Source of the DNA: Amycolatopsis sp. WQ 127309
GTDB taxonomy: Bacteria > Actinomycetota > Actinomycetes > Mycobacteriales > Pseudonocardiaceae
Length of the DNA: 64,000 nt
Assembly (NCBI RefSeq): GCF_023023025.1
Contig: NZ_CP095481.1
Span: 10,739,001-10,803,000, forward strand
Direction of reading: 5' to 3'
Part shown: positions 7,810 through 16,012 of the stretch, in pieces
Layout: every line of letters starts with the position of its first letter
How positions within the stretch are numbered: the first letter of the stretch is position 1
Made by a program: the position numbers and the translations under genes
Notes under the pieces: model-generated
What the model was told of the DNA's origin: nothing
Seen by the model: only the letters and a program-made list of their open reading frames with translations
The model's database searches: none

Positions 7810-9543
7810 GTGACCCGCACCGTCGCCCAGGTCGTCATCGACAGCCTCGTCCAGCTGAACGTCACCCACGTGTTCGGCGTCGTCGGAGACGCGCTCAACC
7901 CGCTGACCGACGCGATCCGCCGTACCGACGGCATCGAGTGGGTCGGCTGCCGGCACGAGGAGGTCGCCGCGTTCGCCGCCGGCGCGCAGGCGCAGCTCGG
8001 CGACACCATCGGCGTCTGCATGGGCACCGTCGGCCCCGGGTCGGTGCACCTGCTCAACGGCCTCTACGACGCCGCGAAGAGCCACGCGCCCGTGCTCGCC
8101 ATCGCCGGGCAGGTCCCGCTCGCCGACGTCGGCACGGACATGTTCCAGGAGGTCGACAACGACCTGCTGTTCAAGGACGTCGCCGTCTTCCGCGCCACCG
8201 TGACCTCCGCCGAGCAGATCCCCGGCCTGCTGGAGATCGCCGTCCGCACGGCCGTCAGCCGCGGCGGTCCCGCCGTGCTCACCGTGCCCGGCGACATCGG
8301 CGACCAGAAGGTCGACGCCGACCGCGAGCCGCGGTTCTCCCTCGCCGAGCGCAGCACCCGCCCCGACGACCCGGCGCTGGACGCCGCCGCGCAGCTGCTC
8401 AACGCGGCGGAGAAGGTCACCCTGCTGGTCGGGCGCGGCGCCCGCCAAGGCCGTGCCGACGTGCTGGCGCTGGCCGACCGCCTCGGCGCCCCGATGGTCC
8501 TCACCCTCAAGGCCAAGGAGGGCTTCGAGGACGACAACCGGTTCCAGGTCGGTCAGACCGGCCTGATCGGCAACCCCGCCGCCGCGCAGGCGATGGACGA
8601 CGCCGACCTGTTGCTGCTGCTGGGCACCGACTTCCCGTACCGCGCCTGGTACCCGACTGGCAAGAAGGTCATCCAGGTGGACGCCGTGGCCGAGCACATC
8701 GGCCGCCGCGTCCCCGTCGAGCTCGGCCTGGTCGGCGACGTCGCCCCCACCGTGGCCGCGTTGCTGCCGCGGCTGTCGCCGCAGGCGTCCCGCAAGCACC
8801 TCGACGACACCCGCGCGCACTTCGAGCGCTGGCACGCCGGGCAGGCGCGGCTGGCCGCCCCCGGCCACGACAAGAGCCTGGCCGGGAAGGTCCGTTCGGT
8901 CTTCGACAACCAGGACCACCAGATCCGGCCCGAGGCCCTGGCCGCGCTGATCGACGAGCACGCCGCCCCGGACGCCGTGTTCACCTCCGACACCGGGATG
9001 GCCACGGTGTGGCTCTCGCGGTTCGTCCACATGACCGGATCGCGCCGGCTGCTCGGCTCGTACAACCTCGGGTCGATGGCCAACGCGATGCCGCAGGCGA
9101 TCGGCGCCCAGTTCCAGGACCGCGACCGCCAGGTGGTCGCGTTCTGCGGCGACGGCGGCCTCAGCATGCTGCTCGGCGACCTGATGACCATCCGCACCTA
9201 CCGGCTCCCGGTGAAGCTCGTGGTCTTCGACAACCGGCGCCTGGGCATGGTGAAGCTCGAGCAGGAACAGGCCGGGCTGCCCGAGTTCGGCACCGAGCTG
9301 GACAACCCGGACTTCGCCGCCGTCGCCACCGCGCTGGGCATCACGGGGATCCGGGTCACCGACCCGGACGAGCTGGCCGAGGCCGTCCGGCGCGCGCTGA
9401 GCACCGAAGGCCCGGTCCTGCTGGACGTCCTGACCAACCCCGAGGAGATGTCCGTGCCGCCGAAGCCGACGGTGGACCAGGGCTGGGGCTTCGCGATCGC
9501 CAAGGTGAAGGAGCACCTCCGCAGCACGGGCGACAACAGCTGA
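7810..9543 (+). CDS. poxB: Thiamine-pyrophosphate enzyme, pyruvate oxidase/dehydrogenase (PoxB-type)
   Basis: 577 residues from GTG 7810, with an AGGAGAG ribosome-binding site 7 bp upstream. The catalytic Glu of ThDP enzymes is E50 or E51 in RHEEVAAF. The ThDP/Mg motif GDGG begins at residue 447 and runs to VVFDNRR, with Asp-Asn where Asn-Asn is usual. The central domain (about 190-330) is of the FAD/ADP-binding type. PoxB converts pyruvate to acetate and CO2 and passes electrons to membrane quinone. The C-terminus (KVKEHLRSTGDNS) could be a membrane-association helix, though it is short. The 19-bp spacing suggests co-expression with the FMN protein upstream. Confidence 0.88.
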   Translation: MTRTVAQVVIDSLVQLNVTHVFGVVGDALNPLTDAIRRTDGIEWVGCRHEEVAAFAAGAQAQLGDTIGVCMGTVGPGSVHLLNGLYDAAKSHAPVLAIAGQVPLADVGTDMFQEVDNDLLFKDVAVFRATVTSAEQIPGLLEIAVRTAVSRGGPAVLTVPGDIGDQKVDADREPRFSLAERSTRPDDPALDAAAQLLNAAEKVTLLVGRGARQGRADVLALADRLGAPMVLTLKAKEGFEDDNRFQVGQTGLIGNPAAAQAMDDADLLLLLGTDFPYRAWYPTGKKVIQVDAVAEHIGRRVPVELGLVGDVAPTVAALLPRLSPQASRKHLDDTRAHFERWHAGQARLAAPGHDKSLAGKVRSVFDNQDHQIRPEALAALIDEHAAPDAVFTSDTGMATVWLSRFVHMTGSRRLLGSYNLGSMANAMPQAIGAQFQDRDRQVVAFCGDGGLSMLLGDLMTIRTYRLPVKLVVFDNRRLGMVKLEQEQAGLPEFGTELDNPDFAAVATALGITGIRVTDPDELAEAVRRALSTEGPVLLDVLTNPEEMSVPPKPTVDQGWGFAIAKVKEHLRSTGDNS

Positions 9544-9666
9544 CCTGCCCGAGCCGCGGCGGGTCCGCAACCCGCGAGACGTGACCGGGACCGCCCGGCG
9601 GCCACGATGGGCTGGAGCGCCGGACGCTCGCCCGGTCACGCGCACGATCTCCGGCAGGGAGCTTCG

Positions 9667-10737
9667 ATGTCCACTGTGGACAACTGGCAGCTGTGGGTGC
9701 GGCGGGCCGACCTGACGGTCAGCGGCCCGCGGGCGGCGGCACACCCCACGCTCGCGCCGGGTGCCGTGCGGCTCGCGGTCGAGAAGTTCGCGTTGACCAT
9801 GAACGTGGTCACCTACGCCCGGCTCGGCGACCAGACACTGCCGTACTGGAACGCTTTTCCGGCCCCGGCGGGGTACGGCCGGGTGCCGGTGTGGGCGTTC
9901 GTGCGGGTGATCGACTCGCGCAACCCCGCCATCCCGGTCGGCAGCAGGCACTTCGGCTTCGTGCCGATCGGGACCCACCACACGGTCGAGGCGCTGCCGA
10001 CGTCCCGCGGGTTCGAGGACGCCGATCCGGACCGGGCCTTCATGCCGGCCTGGTACCGGACGTTCCAGCCGGCCGCCGAACCGGACGACCTGGACGACCA
10101 GCGGGCGGTGTTCCGGCCGATCTTCCCGGCGTCGTTCACCCTCGCCGCGTTCGTCGCCGGGCTGGCGGCCGACGGGATCAAGTCGGCGCTGATCACGAGC
10201 GCGTCCAGCCGGACCGCGATCGGGCTGGCCCACCTGCTGGCCCGGGACACCGGCCTGCCGGCGGCCGGGCTCACCTCCGCCGCCAACCACGGCTTCGCCG
10301 CCGGGATCGGCTGTTACGGCTCGGTGGCCCGCTACGACGAGCCGGCCGCGGTTTCGGTGCTCGCGCCGGCGGTGCTGGTCGACCTGACCGGCTCCCACCG
10401 GGTGATCACCGACGTCCACGAGCGGTTCGCCGGCGCGCTGGGGCACGTCGCGCTGGTCGGCTTCACCCATCCGGACTCCCAGCAGCACGGACCCGCGCTG
10501 ACCGACCCGAAGCCGCAGTTCTTCTTCGCGCCGTGGGCGGAGAAGCGGATGGTGGCGGACGACGGCGAGAGCCGGTTCTACGCCCGCTACCACGAGGCCG
10601 AGCAGCGGTTCCTCGAGTCGGCGACCGCCTGGCTCACCATCCGCCGGCAGCAGGGCCCGGAGGCGATCGCGAAGGCGTTCGGCGCGCTGCTCGCCGGGAC
10701 GGTGCCGGCCGGCGTCACGGACGTCCTCAGCCCGTGA
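9667..10737 (+). CDS. DUF2855-family protein (MDR-like fold)
   Basis: 356 residues from ATG 9667, with GGCAGGGAG upstream. The whole-length pattern matches DUF2855: an N-terminal ALTMNVVTYARLGD, then PVWAFVRVIDS, and near the C-terminus PQFFFAPWAEKR. A segment at about residues 165-215 (LITSASSRTAIGLAHLLA) resembles the nucleotide-binding crossover of medium-chain dehydrogenases, but the canonical GxGxxG is not visible. Activity is not known for the family. It is monocistronic and convergent with the P450 gene, with 30 bp between the stops. Confidence 0.8.
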   Translation: MSTVDNWQLWVRRADLTVSGPRAAAHPTLAPGAVRLAVEKFALTMNVVTYARLGDQTLPYWNAFPAPAGYGRVPVWAFVRVIDSRNPAIPVGSRHFGFVPIGTHHTVEALPTSRGFEDADPDRAFMPAWYRTFQPAAEPDDLDDQRAVFRPIFPASFTLAAFVAGLAADGIKSALITSASSRTAIGLAHLLARDTGLPAAGLTSAANHGFAAGIGCYGSVARYDEPAAVSVLAPAVLVDLTGSHRVITDVHERFAGALGHVALVGFTHPDSQQHGPALTDPKPQFFFAPWAEKRMVADDGESRFYARYHEAEQRFLESATAWLTIRRQQGPEAIAKAFGALLAGTVPAGVTDVLSP

Positions 10738-10767
10738 GAGCCGGCTCGCGCTGGAGCGCCCGGCGGA

Positions 10768-11991
10768 TCACCAGGTCACGAGCAGCTCGCGGGGACCGCG
10801 GAACATCCCGCCCGCGCGCCACGGGACGTCGTCGGCCGCGACGGCGAGCTCGAGCCCGCCGAACCGCCGCACGAGCGTGCTGAGCAGCACCTCGAGCTCC
10901 ATCCTGGCCAGCTGCGCCCCGACGCAGTGGTGCGGCCCGTGGCCGAACGCGAGGTGCGCGCCCGATTCGCCGTCCAGGTCGAGCACCTCCGGATCGGCGA
11001 AGACGTCCGGGTCCCGGTTCGCCGCGTGCACCAGCAGCAGCACCGCGTCACCCGCGGGGATCGTGACACCGCTCAGTTCCACGTCCTCGGTGGCGATCCG
11101 CGGGAAGGCGGCGGCGACACCGAGCGGGATGAAGCGCAGCAGTTCCTCGATCCGCGCGGTCAGCCGGTCGGGCTCGCGCACGACCGCGGCCCAGCGGTCC
11201 GGCTCGCTCAGCAGCGTCCACACCATGTTGCCGATCTGGTTGATCGTCGCGTCGTACCCCGCGACGAGGACGACCCAGGCGAGCTGCACCAGTTCCGCTT
11301 CGGACAGCCGGTCGCGCTCGTCGCGGGCCGCCACCAGGGTGCCGAGCAGATCGTCGGCCGGTTCGCGACGGCGCCGGCCGACCAGTTCGACGAGGTAGTC
11401 GTTCAGGTCCGCGCGGTGCGCGCGGCGTTCTTCCGGGCTCATCGCCGACGTCGACAACGCGGCCGCGGCGCCAGAGTGAAATCGCGGCCGGCCCGCTTCG
11501 GGAATGCCGAACAATTCGCTGATCGTCGTCACGGCCAGCGGCACCGAAACGTGCCGCACGAAATCGGCGGGCCGCCCGGCCGCGCACATTTTGTCCAGCA
11601 AATCGTTCACCACGCGCTCCATGCGCGGGCGCAGGGTGTCCACCCGGCGTTTGGTGAACGCGTTGGCCACCAGCCGCCGCAACCGGCCGTGCGCCGGCGG
11701 ATCGAGGGAGAGCAACGACCCGGCCTGGTCGGTCAGCTCCGGACGCACGCGGGGAATGTCCACGCCCACAACGGCTTCCCTGCTGAACCGGCTGTCGGCC
11801 AGCACGGTCCGCGTGTCGGCGTACCTGGTGACCAGCCAGCCGTCCCGTCCGTACGGCAGCCGGACCCGGGCCACCGGATCGGCCGCGCGAAGGCGCGCGT
11901 ACGTCGGATCGAGGTCGAGCGCGTGCGGAGGGCTGAACGGATAAGCGTGTGCCACGGGACAGGAATCGTTTCCCGAGCCGCCCTCTGCCAT
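10768..11991 (-). CDS. Cytochrome P450
   Basis: 407 residues from ATG 11991, preceded by GGAGGGG; the longer in-frame ORF to 12156 is not credible coding. The heme-thiolate loop FGHGPHHCVGAQLA places Cys356. The K-helix ExxR is E283-LL-R286. The I-helix reads AGYDATINQ (residues 244-252), where the usual acid-alcohol pair D-T is D247-A248, with T249 next to it. It is a soluble actinomycete class I P450 (CYP105/107-like size) that needs ferredoxin and reductase from elsewhere. The substrate is unknown. It stands upstream of nothing obvious but near a TetR/aldo-keto module. Confidence 0.93.
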   Translation of the reverse strand: MAEGGSGNDSCPVAHAYPFSPPHALDLDPTYARLRAADPVARVRLPYGRDGWLVTRYADTRTVLADSRFSREAVVGVDIPRVRPELTDQAGSLLSLDPPAHGRLRRLVANAFTKRRVDTLRPRMERVVNDLLDKMCAAGRPADFVRHVSVPLAVTTISELFGIPEAGRPRFHSGAAAALSTSAMSPEERRAHRADLNDYLVELVGRRRREPADDLLGTLVAARDERDRLSEAELVQLAWVVLVAGYDATINQIGNMVWTLLSEPDRWAAVVREPDRLTARIEELLRFIPLGVAAAFPRIATEDVELSGVTIPAGDAVLLLVHAANRDPDVFADPEVLDLDGESGAHLAFGHGPHHCVGAQLARMELEVLLSTLVRRFGGLELAVAADDVPWRAGGMFRGPRELLVTW

Positions 11992-12209
11992 GACCCCTCC
12001 ACCGGTTAGCTTTGCCGACCCCTCGCAGTGATCTCCCGATCGTCGCGCACAGTAGAGCGTGCGCCTACCGGTCGTATCGCAACATCTCCCGCCATGCGCT
12101 GTCAGCAAGGCGGTGAAACGCGGGCGAATCATGATTGCCAAAGCCACTTCAGCCACGATTTCGGGAGCGAGATCGGCACACGCCTGCGCCCCCGAGCGAC
12201 GGCGTCACG

Positions 12210-12758
12210 TCATTCGGCAGGGCCCCGGCGGAGACTCAGTCCGTCGAGGATCAGGGCGAGCATCGACGGCGACCTGTCCTCCGGTCCGGAAGCGGCACGC
12301 CAGAGCGCACCGGTGAGCTGCAGGAAGTCACGGGCGTCGGCGTCCGCGCGGATGGTGCCGTCGCGTTTGCCCGCGTCCAGGATCAGCGTGATGGCGGCGA
12401 TGACCGGGCCGTAGGTCCGCTCGGTGATCGTCTGGTGCGCGCCGGGGCTGAGCGCGTCACCGAGACCGTGCTTCTTGCGCATCGCGTCGACCAGGTCGGT
12501 GGTCCACTTCCGCAGCGCCTCCAGCGGAGGCAACGTGGCCAGCGATTCCGCGACGGACTCGACGAGCCCGTCGACCTCGTCTTCGTAGATGGCCAGGACG
12601 AGCGCCTCGCGGGTGGGGAAGTTGCGGTACAGGGTGCCGGGGCCGACACCGGCGAGGCGCGCGATCTGGTTCATCGAGGTGTCGTCGCCCTCGGCGAAGG
12701 CCTCGCGGGCGACCTGCAGGATGCGTGCCCGGTTCTCACGAGCGTCCGAGCGAACCAA
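12210..12758 (-). CDS. TetR-family transcriptional regulator
   Basis: 182 residues. The N-terminal HTH (residues 10-55) reads TSMNQIARLAGVGPGTLYRN, the classical TetR form with G-V-G-P-G-T-L-Y-R-N-F. The C-terminal half is of the type found in regulators of short-chain dehydrogenase and reductase modules. It is divergent from the aldo-keto reductase at 12901. The intergenic region carries a pair of inverted 11-bp sites (12829-12864), so it probably represses the reductase/SDR operon and itself. The ligand is unknown. Confidence 0.9.
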   Translation of the reverse strand: MVRSDARENRARILQVAREAFAEGDDTSMNQIARLAGVGPGTLYRNFPTREALVLAIYEDEVDGLVESVAESLATLPPLEALRKWTTDLVDAMRKKHGLGDALSPGAHQTITERTYGPVIAAITLILDAGKRDGTIRADADARDFLQLTGALWRAASGPEDRSPSMLALILDGLSLRRGPAE

Positions 12759-12828
12759 CGTGCCCTCCCTGCTGTCCGTGTTGCGCCCACCCTATCCGGA
12801 GACTCCTCCACTACCGCGCTTGCTAACC

Positions 12829-12864
12829 GGAGCGCTCTCCACTACCTTAACTGGAGAGCGCTCC
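12829..12864. promoter_or_regulatory. Inverted-repeat operator for the divergent TetR/aldo-keto genes
   Basis: GGAGCGCTCTCC (12829-12840) and its reverse complement GGAGAGCGCTCC (12853-12864) are separated by 12 bp. A degenerate half-copy (actcctccactacc) lies upstream at about 12801-12815. The sites lie between the tetR start (12758) and the reductase start (12901), and overlap where the promoter of the latter should be. Recognition by the adjacent TetR is inferred from position. Confidence 0.65.
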
Positions 12865-12900
12865 ACTTACGGCTCGCCGGCTCAGGAAGGTTTCCCCGGC

Positions 12901-13968
12901 ATGGAACTCGACGACTACCGCACCCTCGGCCGCTCCGGCCTGCGAGTCAGCCCGCTGACCCTGGGCACGATGACGTTCGGCGACCCGGGCTGGGGTTCCG
13001 GCGCCGACGTGTCGAAAGACGTGATCGCGCGGTTCCTCGACGCCGGCGGCAACACCATCGACACCGCCAACGGCTACTCCGAAGGCGCGTCCGAGCGGAT
13101 CATCGGCGAGTACCTGGCCGCGCGCCCCGGCCTGCGCGATCGCGTCGTCCTCGCCACCAAGTACGCGCGAAACATGCACCCCGGCGACCCGAACGGCGGC
13201 GGCGCGAGCCGCAAAGCGATCTTCCAGCAGGTCGACGCCTCCCTGAGCCGCCTCGGCGTCGACTACATCGACCTCTACTGGCAGCACTGCCTCGACCGGC
13301 ACACCCCGCTCGAAGAGTCGCTCGCCGCCCTCGACGACCTGGTGCGCGCCGGGAAGATCCGCTACGCCGGCCTCTCGAACACCCCGGCTTGGGCGGCGTC
13401 GCGGATGGCCACGATCGCCGAACTCCGCGCGTGGGCGCCGATCGTGGCGCTGCAGGTCGAGTACTCCCTGGTGCGCCGCACGGTCGAAGGCGAGCTGTTC
13501 GGCCTGGCCCGCGAACTCGGTCTCGGCGTCCTGCCCTACAGCCCGCTGGCCAGCGGCGTGCTCTCCGGCAAGTACACCCGCGAAAACCCGACGCCCGCCG
13601 GCTCCGGCCGGGGTCCGCTGGCCCAGGCCCAGCTCGACGGCACCCACGCGTTCGAGGTACTGGACGTCCTGCGCGACCTCGCGCACCGCTTGGACACCAC
13701 GGTCGCCGCGGTCGCGCTCGCCTGGGTGCGGCAGCAGGCTCCCGTCACGTCCACGCTCATCGGCGCCCGCTCGGTGGCCCAGCTCGAGGCGAACCTCGAA
13801 TCCCTGCGCGTCACCATCCCCGAGGACGGGCTGCGGAAGCTCGACGACGTGGCGGCTCCCGACCTCGGTTACCCCTTCCCGTGGCTCGCGACGATCGCCG
13901 TTCCGCTGCAACAGGGCGGCACGCGGATCAACGGCGTCGGCTCGGCCGGCTACCGCCGCGCGGTCTGA
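12901..13968 (+). CDS. Aldo/keto reductase
   Basis: 355 residues from ATG 12901. The catalytic tetrad of the AKR family is complete: D54 and Y59 in TIDTANGYSEG, K87 in LATKYAR and H129 in YWQHCLD. The C-terminal NADPH-binding part (TLIGARSVAQLEANL, about residues 280-295) is also conserved. It reduces aldehydes or ketones with NADPH in the cytosol. It is followed 38 bp later by an extended SDR, likely in the same operon. Both probably answer to the divergent TetR at 12758. Confidence 0.92.
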   Translation: MELDDYRTLGRSGLRVSPLTLGTMTFGDPGWGSGADVSKDVIARFLDAGGNTIDTANGYSEGASERIIGEYLAARPGLRDRVVLATKYARNMHPGDPNGGGASRKAIFQQVDASLSRLGVDYIDLYWQHCLDRHTPLEESLAALDDLVRAGKIRYAGLSNTPAWAASRMATIAELRAWAPIVALQVEYSLVRRTVEGELFGLARELGLGVLPYSPLASGVLSGKYTRENPTPAGSGRGPLAQAQLDGTHAFEVLDVLRDLAHRLDTTVAAVALAWVRQQAPVTSTLIGARSVAQLEANLESLRVTIPEDGLRKLDDVAAPDLGYPFPWLATIAVPLQQGGTRINGVGSAGYRRAV

Positions 13969-14006
13969 CCCGCACGGTCCACGATCACTTCGAAAGGGTG
14001 CAAATC

Positions 14007-15041
14007 ATGGCAGAAGTCCTGGTCACCGGCGGCTCGGGCTACATCGGCAGCTGGTGCGTGCTCGCGCTGCTGGCCGACGGGCACTCGGTACGCACCACCG
14101 TGCGGAACCTGAAGAGGGAGCCCGAGCTGCGGGCCATGTTGCGCGCCGGCGGCGCGGCCGACGACGCGAAAGTCACCGTCCTGCAGGCGGATCTCCAGCA
14201 GGACGCCGGCTGGCGCGAGGCGGTGGAGGGCTGCGACTACGTGCTGCACGTCGCTTCGCCGACGCTGACGAGCGTGCCCGAGAACGACGACGAGATGGTC
14301 GTCCCGGCCCGCGACGGGGTGCTGCGGGTCCTGCGGGCGGCCCGCGACGCCGGCGTGAAGCGGGTCGTGCTGACCTCGGCGTTCGGCGCGATCGGCTACG
14401 GCCACCCCGAGGCCACGCGCGTCTTCACCGAGGACGACTGGACCGATGTGGACGGTGGGATCCCGCCGTACCAGAAGTCCAAGACCCTCGCGGAGAAAGC
14501 GGCGTGGGAGTTCGTCGCGGCAGGCGGACCGGAACTGGCCGCGGTGAACCCGGTGGGTGTGTTCGGGCCGGTGCTGGGCGCGGACTACTCGCCGTCGCTC
14601 GGTCTGGTGCAGCGGATGCTCGACGGCGAGCTGCCGGCGTCGCCCCCGTTCGCGAGCGGGTTCGTCGACGTGCGCGACGTCGCCGACCTGCACCTGCGCG
14701 CCATGACCGACCCGGCCGCGGCCGGACAGCGGTTCATCGCCATCTCCGGGCACAGCCTCTGGGTCCGCGAGGTCGCGGCGATCCTGCGCGCACGGCTGGG
14801 CGAGCGCGCGGCGAAGGTGCCGACGCGGGAACTGCCGCTGTGGGCCGCGCGGGCCCTCGCCCGGGTCAACCCGGCGATGCGTGTCCTGCGTCCGCAGCTG
14901 GGCAAGAACTTCGACGCCACGTCGGAGAAGGCCCAGCGCCTGCTGGGCTGGTCACCCCGGCCGATCGAGGACACCATCACCGACACCGCGGAGAGCCTGC
15001 TGGCGTTGAAGAGCGCCACCGTCCGACGGGCCCGCCAGTGA
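14007..15041 (+). CDS. NAD(P)-dependent epimerase/dehydratase, dihydroflavonol-reductase-like SDR
   Basis: 344 residues from ATG 14007 (GAAAGGGTG upstream). An extended SDR: the Rossmann motif is TGGSGYIG at residues 7-14. The catalytic Y-x3-K is in PPYQKSKTLAEK (about residues 156-167), with Ser at LTSAFGAIGYG. The C-terminal substrate domain ends with the GWSPRPIEDTI motif common to this group. Members reduce ketones in natural-product or xenobiotic pathways. It probably works alongside the preceding aldo-keto reductase; the substrate is unknown. Confidence 0.9.
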   Translation: MAEVLVTGGSGYIGSWCVLALLADGHSVRTTVRNLKREPELRAMLRAGGAADDAKVTVLQADLQQDAGWREAVEGCDYVLHVASPTLTSVPENDDEMVVPARDGVLRVLRAARDAGVKRVVLTSAFGAIGYGHPEATRVFTEDDWTDVDGGIPPYQKSKTLAEKAAWEFVAAGGPELAAVNPVGVFGPVLGADYSPSLGLVQRMLDGELPASPPFASGFVDVRDVADLHLRAMTDPAAAGQRFIAISGHSLWVREVAAILRARLGERAAKVPTRELPLWAARALARVNPAMRVLRPQLGKNFDATSEKAQRLLGWSPRPIEDTITDTAESLLALKSATVRRARQ

Positions 15042-15053
15042 TACCCACCGATG

Positions 15054-15492
15054 TCACGCCGGGTGGATGAGGCGGCTTTCGTAGGCGAAGATCACGGCCT
15101 GGATCCGGTCACGGAGCTCGAGCTTGTGCAGGATCCGCCCCAGGTGGGACTTCATAGTCGCCTCCGCCAGGTGCAGGGTGGCGGCGATCTCGGCGTCGGA
15201 CAGGCCGGAGCCCACCTGGACGAGCACCTCGCGCTCACGGGCGCTGAGCCTGCTCAGCCGCTCGTCGCGGGCGGTGGCGGCGGCGTCGGGCAGGTGGTGA
15301 GGATCAGCACCCTGGTCTGCGGGCGGTTCCGGATGATCTGCCGGATCGCCTCGATCCCGTCGGTCACCGGCATGCGTCGGCGCCGTCCTCGGCTTCGCCG
15401 ACCGGTACCAGGTCCAGCCGGGCCTCCAGGACCGTGCTGAACGCCATGCGCAGCAACGCCTCGTCGTCGGCGATCAGGACGCGGATCGTCAT
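15054..15492 (-). pseudogene. Broken NarL/LuxR-type response regulator
   Basis: Three pieces of one response regulator lie in three different frames. ATG 15492 opens MTIRVLIADDEALLRMAF and continues to ARLDLVPVGEAEDGADA (43 codons, stop at 15364). A second frame gives RMPVTDGIEAIRQIIRNRP and TRVLILTT. A third, ending at TGA 15054, gives an intact LuxR HTH (LSAREREVLVQVGSGLSDAE, then IAATLHLAEATMKSHLGRIL). The segment with the phospho-acceptor Asp and the linker after LTT are deleted. It therefore carries two frameshifting deletions and is not functional. Confidence 0.85.
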
Positions 15493-15674
15493 GCGGACGC
15501 CGCCGGGCCGCCGAAGACGAGACGGGTGTGCACGCCCCAGCCGCCGCCGGGCAGCGGTCCGGCCGGCACCGTCCCGCCGTAGCCTGCCGAACGCTCGCGC
15601 ATGCCGGTGATGCCGTTGCCGGCGTGGGTGACAGGAGAGGTCGGCGGCCCGGTGTCGGTGACGTCCACCGTGAC
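15489..15674 (-). pseudogene. C-terminal fragment of a sensor histidine kinase
   Basis: The last ~60 codons read VTVDVTDTGPPTSPVTHAGN, then GITGMRERSAGYGGTVPAGP and GGGWGVHTRLVF. This is the G1/G2 end of a DesK/NarX-type HATPase domain. Its TGA (15491-15489) overlaps the ATG of the broken response regulator by four bases (ATGA), so the ancestral kinase-regulator coupling is preserved at the junction. The rest of the kinase is gone: upstream of about 15674 the DNA switches to an unrelated secreted-protein relic. Confidence 0.8.
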
Positions 15675-15676
15675 AT

Positions 15677-15877
15677 GGTGTAGTCGCCGTCGTCGCAGCC
15701 CTCCTGGCGGTTCGCGCCCCGCGACCCCACGTCGTAGGCCAGGCACAGCCCGCTGTCGGCGTTGGCCCACCGGTAGGTGCCATCGGCGACGACACCGGCC
15801 GGCTAGACCTTCCCGGTGGTGGCCGCCGTCGCCGGAACGGCGATGCCGGCGACAGCACGGATCAGACCGCGTTTCAC
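15677..15877 (-). pseudogene. Broken small secreted protein (signal peptide, amber stop, Cys-containing fragment)
   Basis: GTG at 15877, with AAGGGG upstream, starts a short basic and hydrophobic leader (V-K-R-G-L-I-R-A-V-A-G-I-A) ending in TAG at 15805-15803 after 24 codons. The same frame then continues: PAGVVADGTYRWANADSGLC, LAYDVGSRGANRQEGCDDGD, and Y-T-M. It has two cysteines and looks like a lectin- or inhibitor-like exported protein. The frame is lost where it joins the histidine-kinase fragment. The leader and cysteine spacing suggest an exported protein; the family is not recognised. Confidence 0.6.
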
Positions 15878-16012
15878 GCTCGCCCCTTTCTCGATGCCCA
15901 CCGGACCACCCCGGGCAGCCCGGTCGGCTCGTCGGTGCTACCCAGCGGCAGCCCGCGATCAAGGTGCCCGGCCGAGGCGTAGAAAGTCCTCAGCGGCGCT
16001 TTGGTGTCCTGG

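Noticed and set aside
4626..8057. 1143-residue minus-strand ORF
   Set aside because: Only its last ~195 residues (ICMT-like, from 5213) are real; the rest is antisense to PAP2, the FMN protein and PoxB.
7780..10593. 937-residue minus-strand ORF
   Set aside because: Antisense shadow of PoxB and DUF2855 genes, which have full family motifs.
12135..15041. 968-residue plus-strand ORF
   Set aside because: Only the C-terminal SDR (from 14007) is coding; upstream part is antisense to TetR and out of frame with the aldo-keto reductase.
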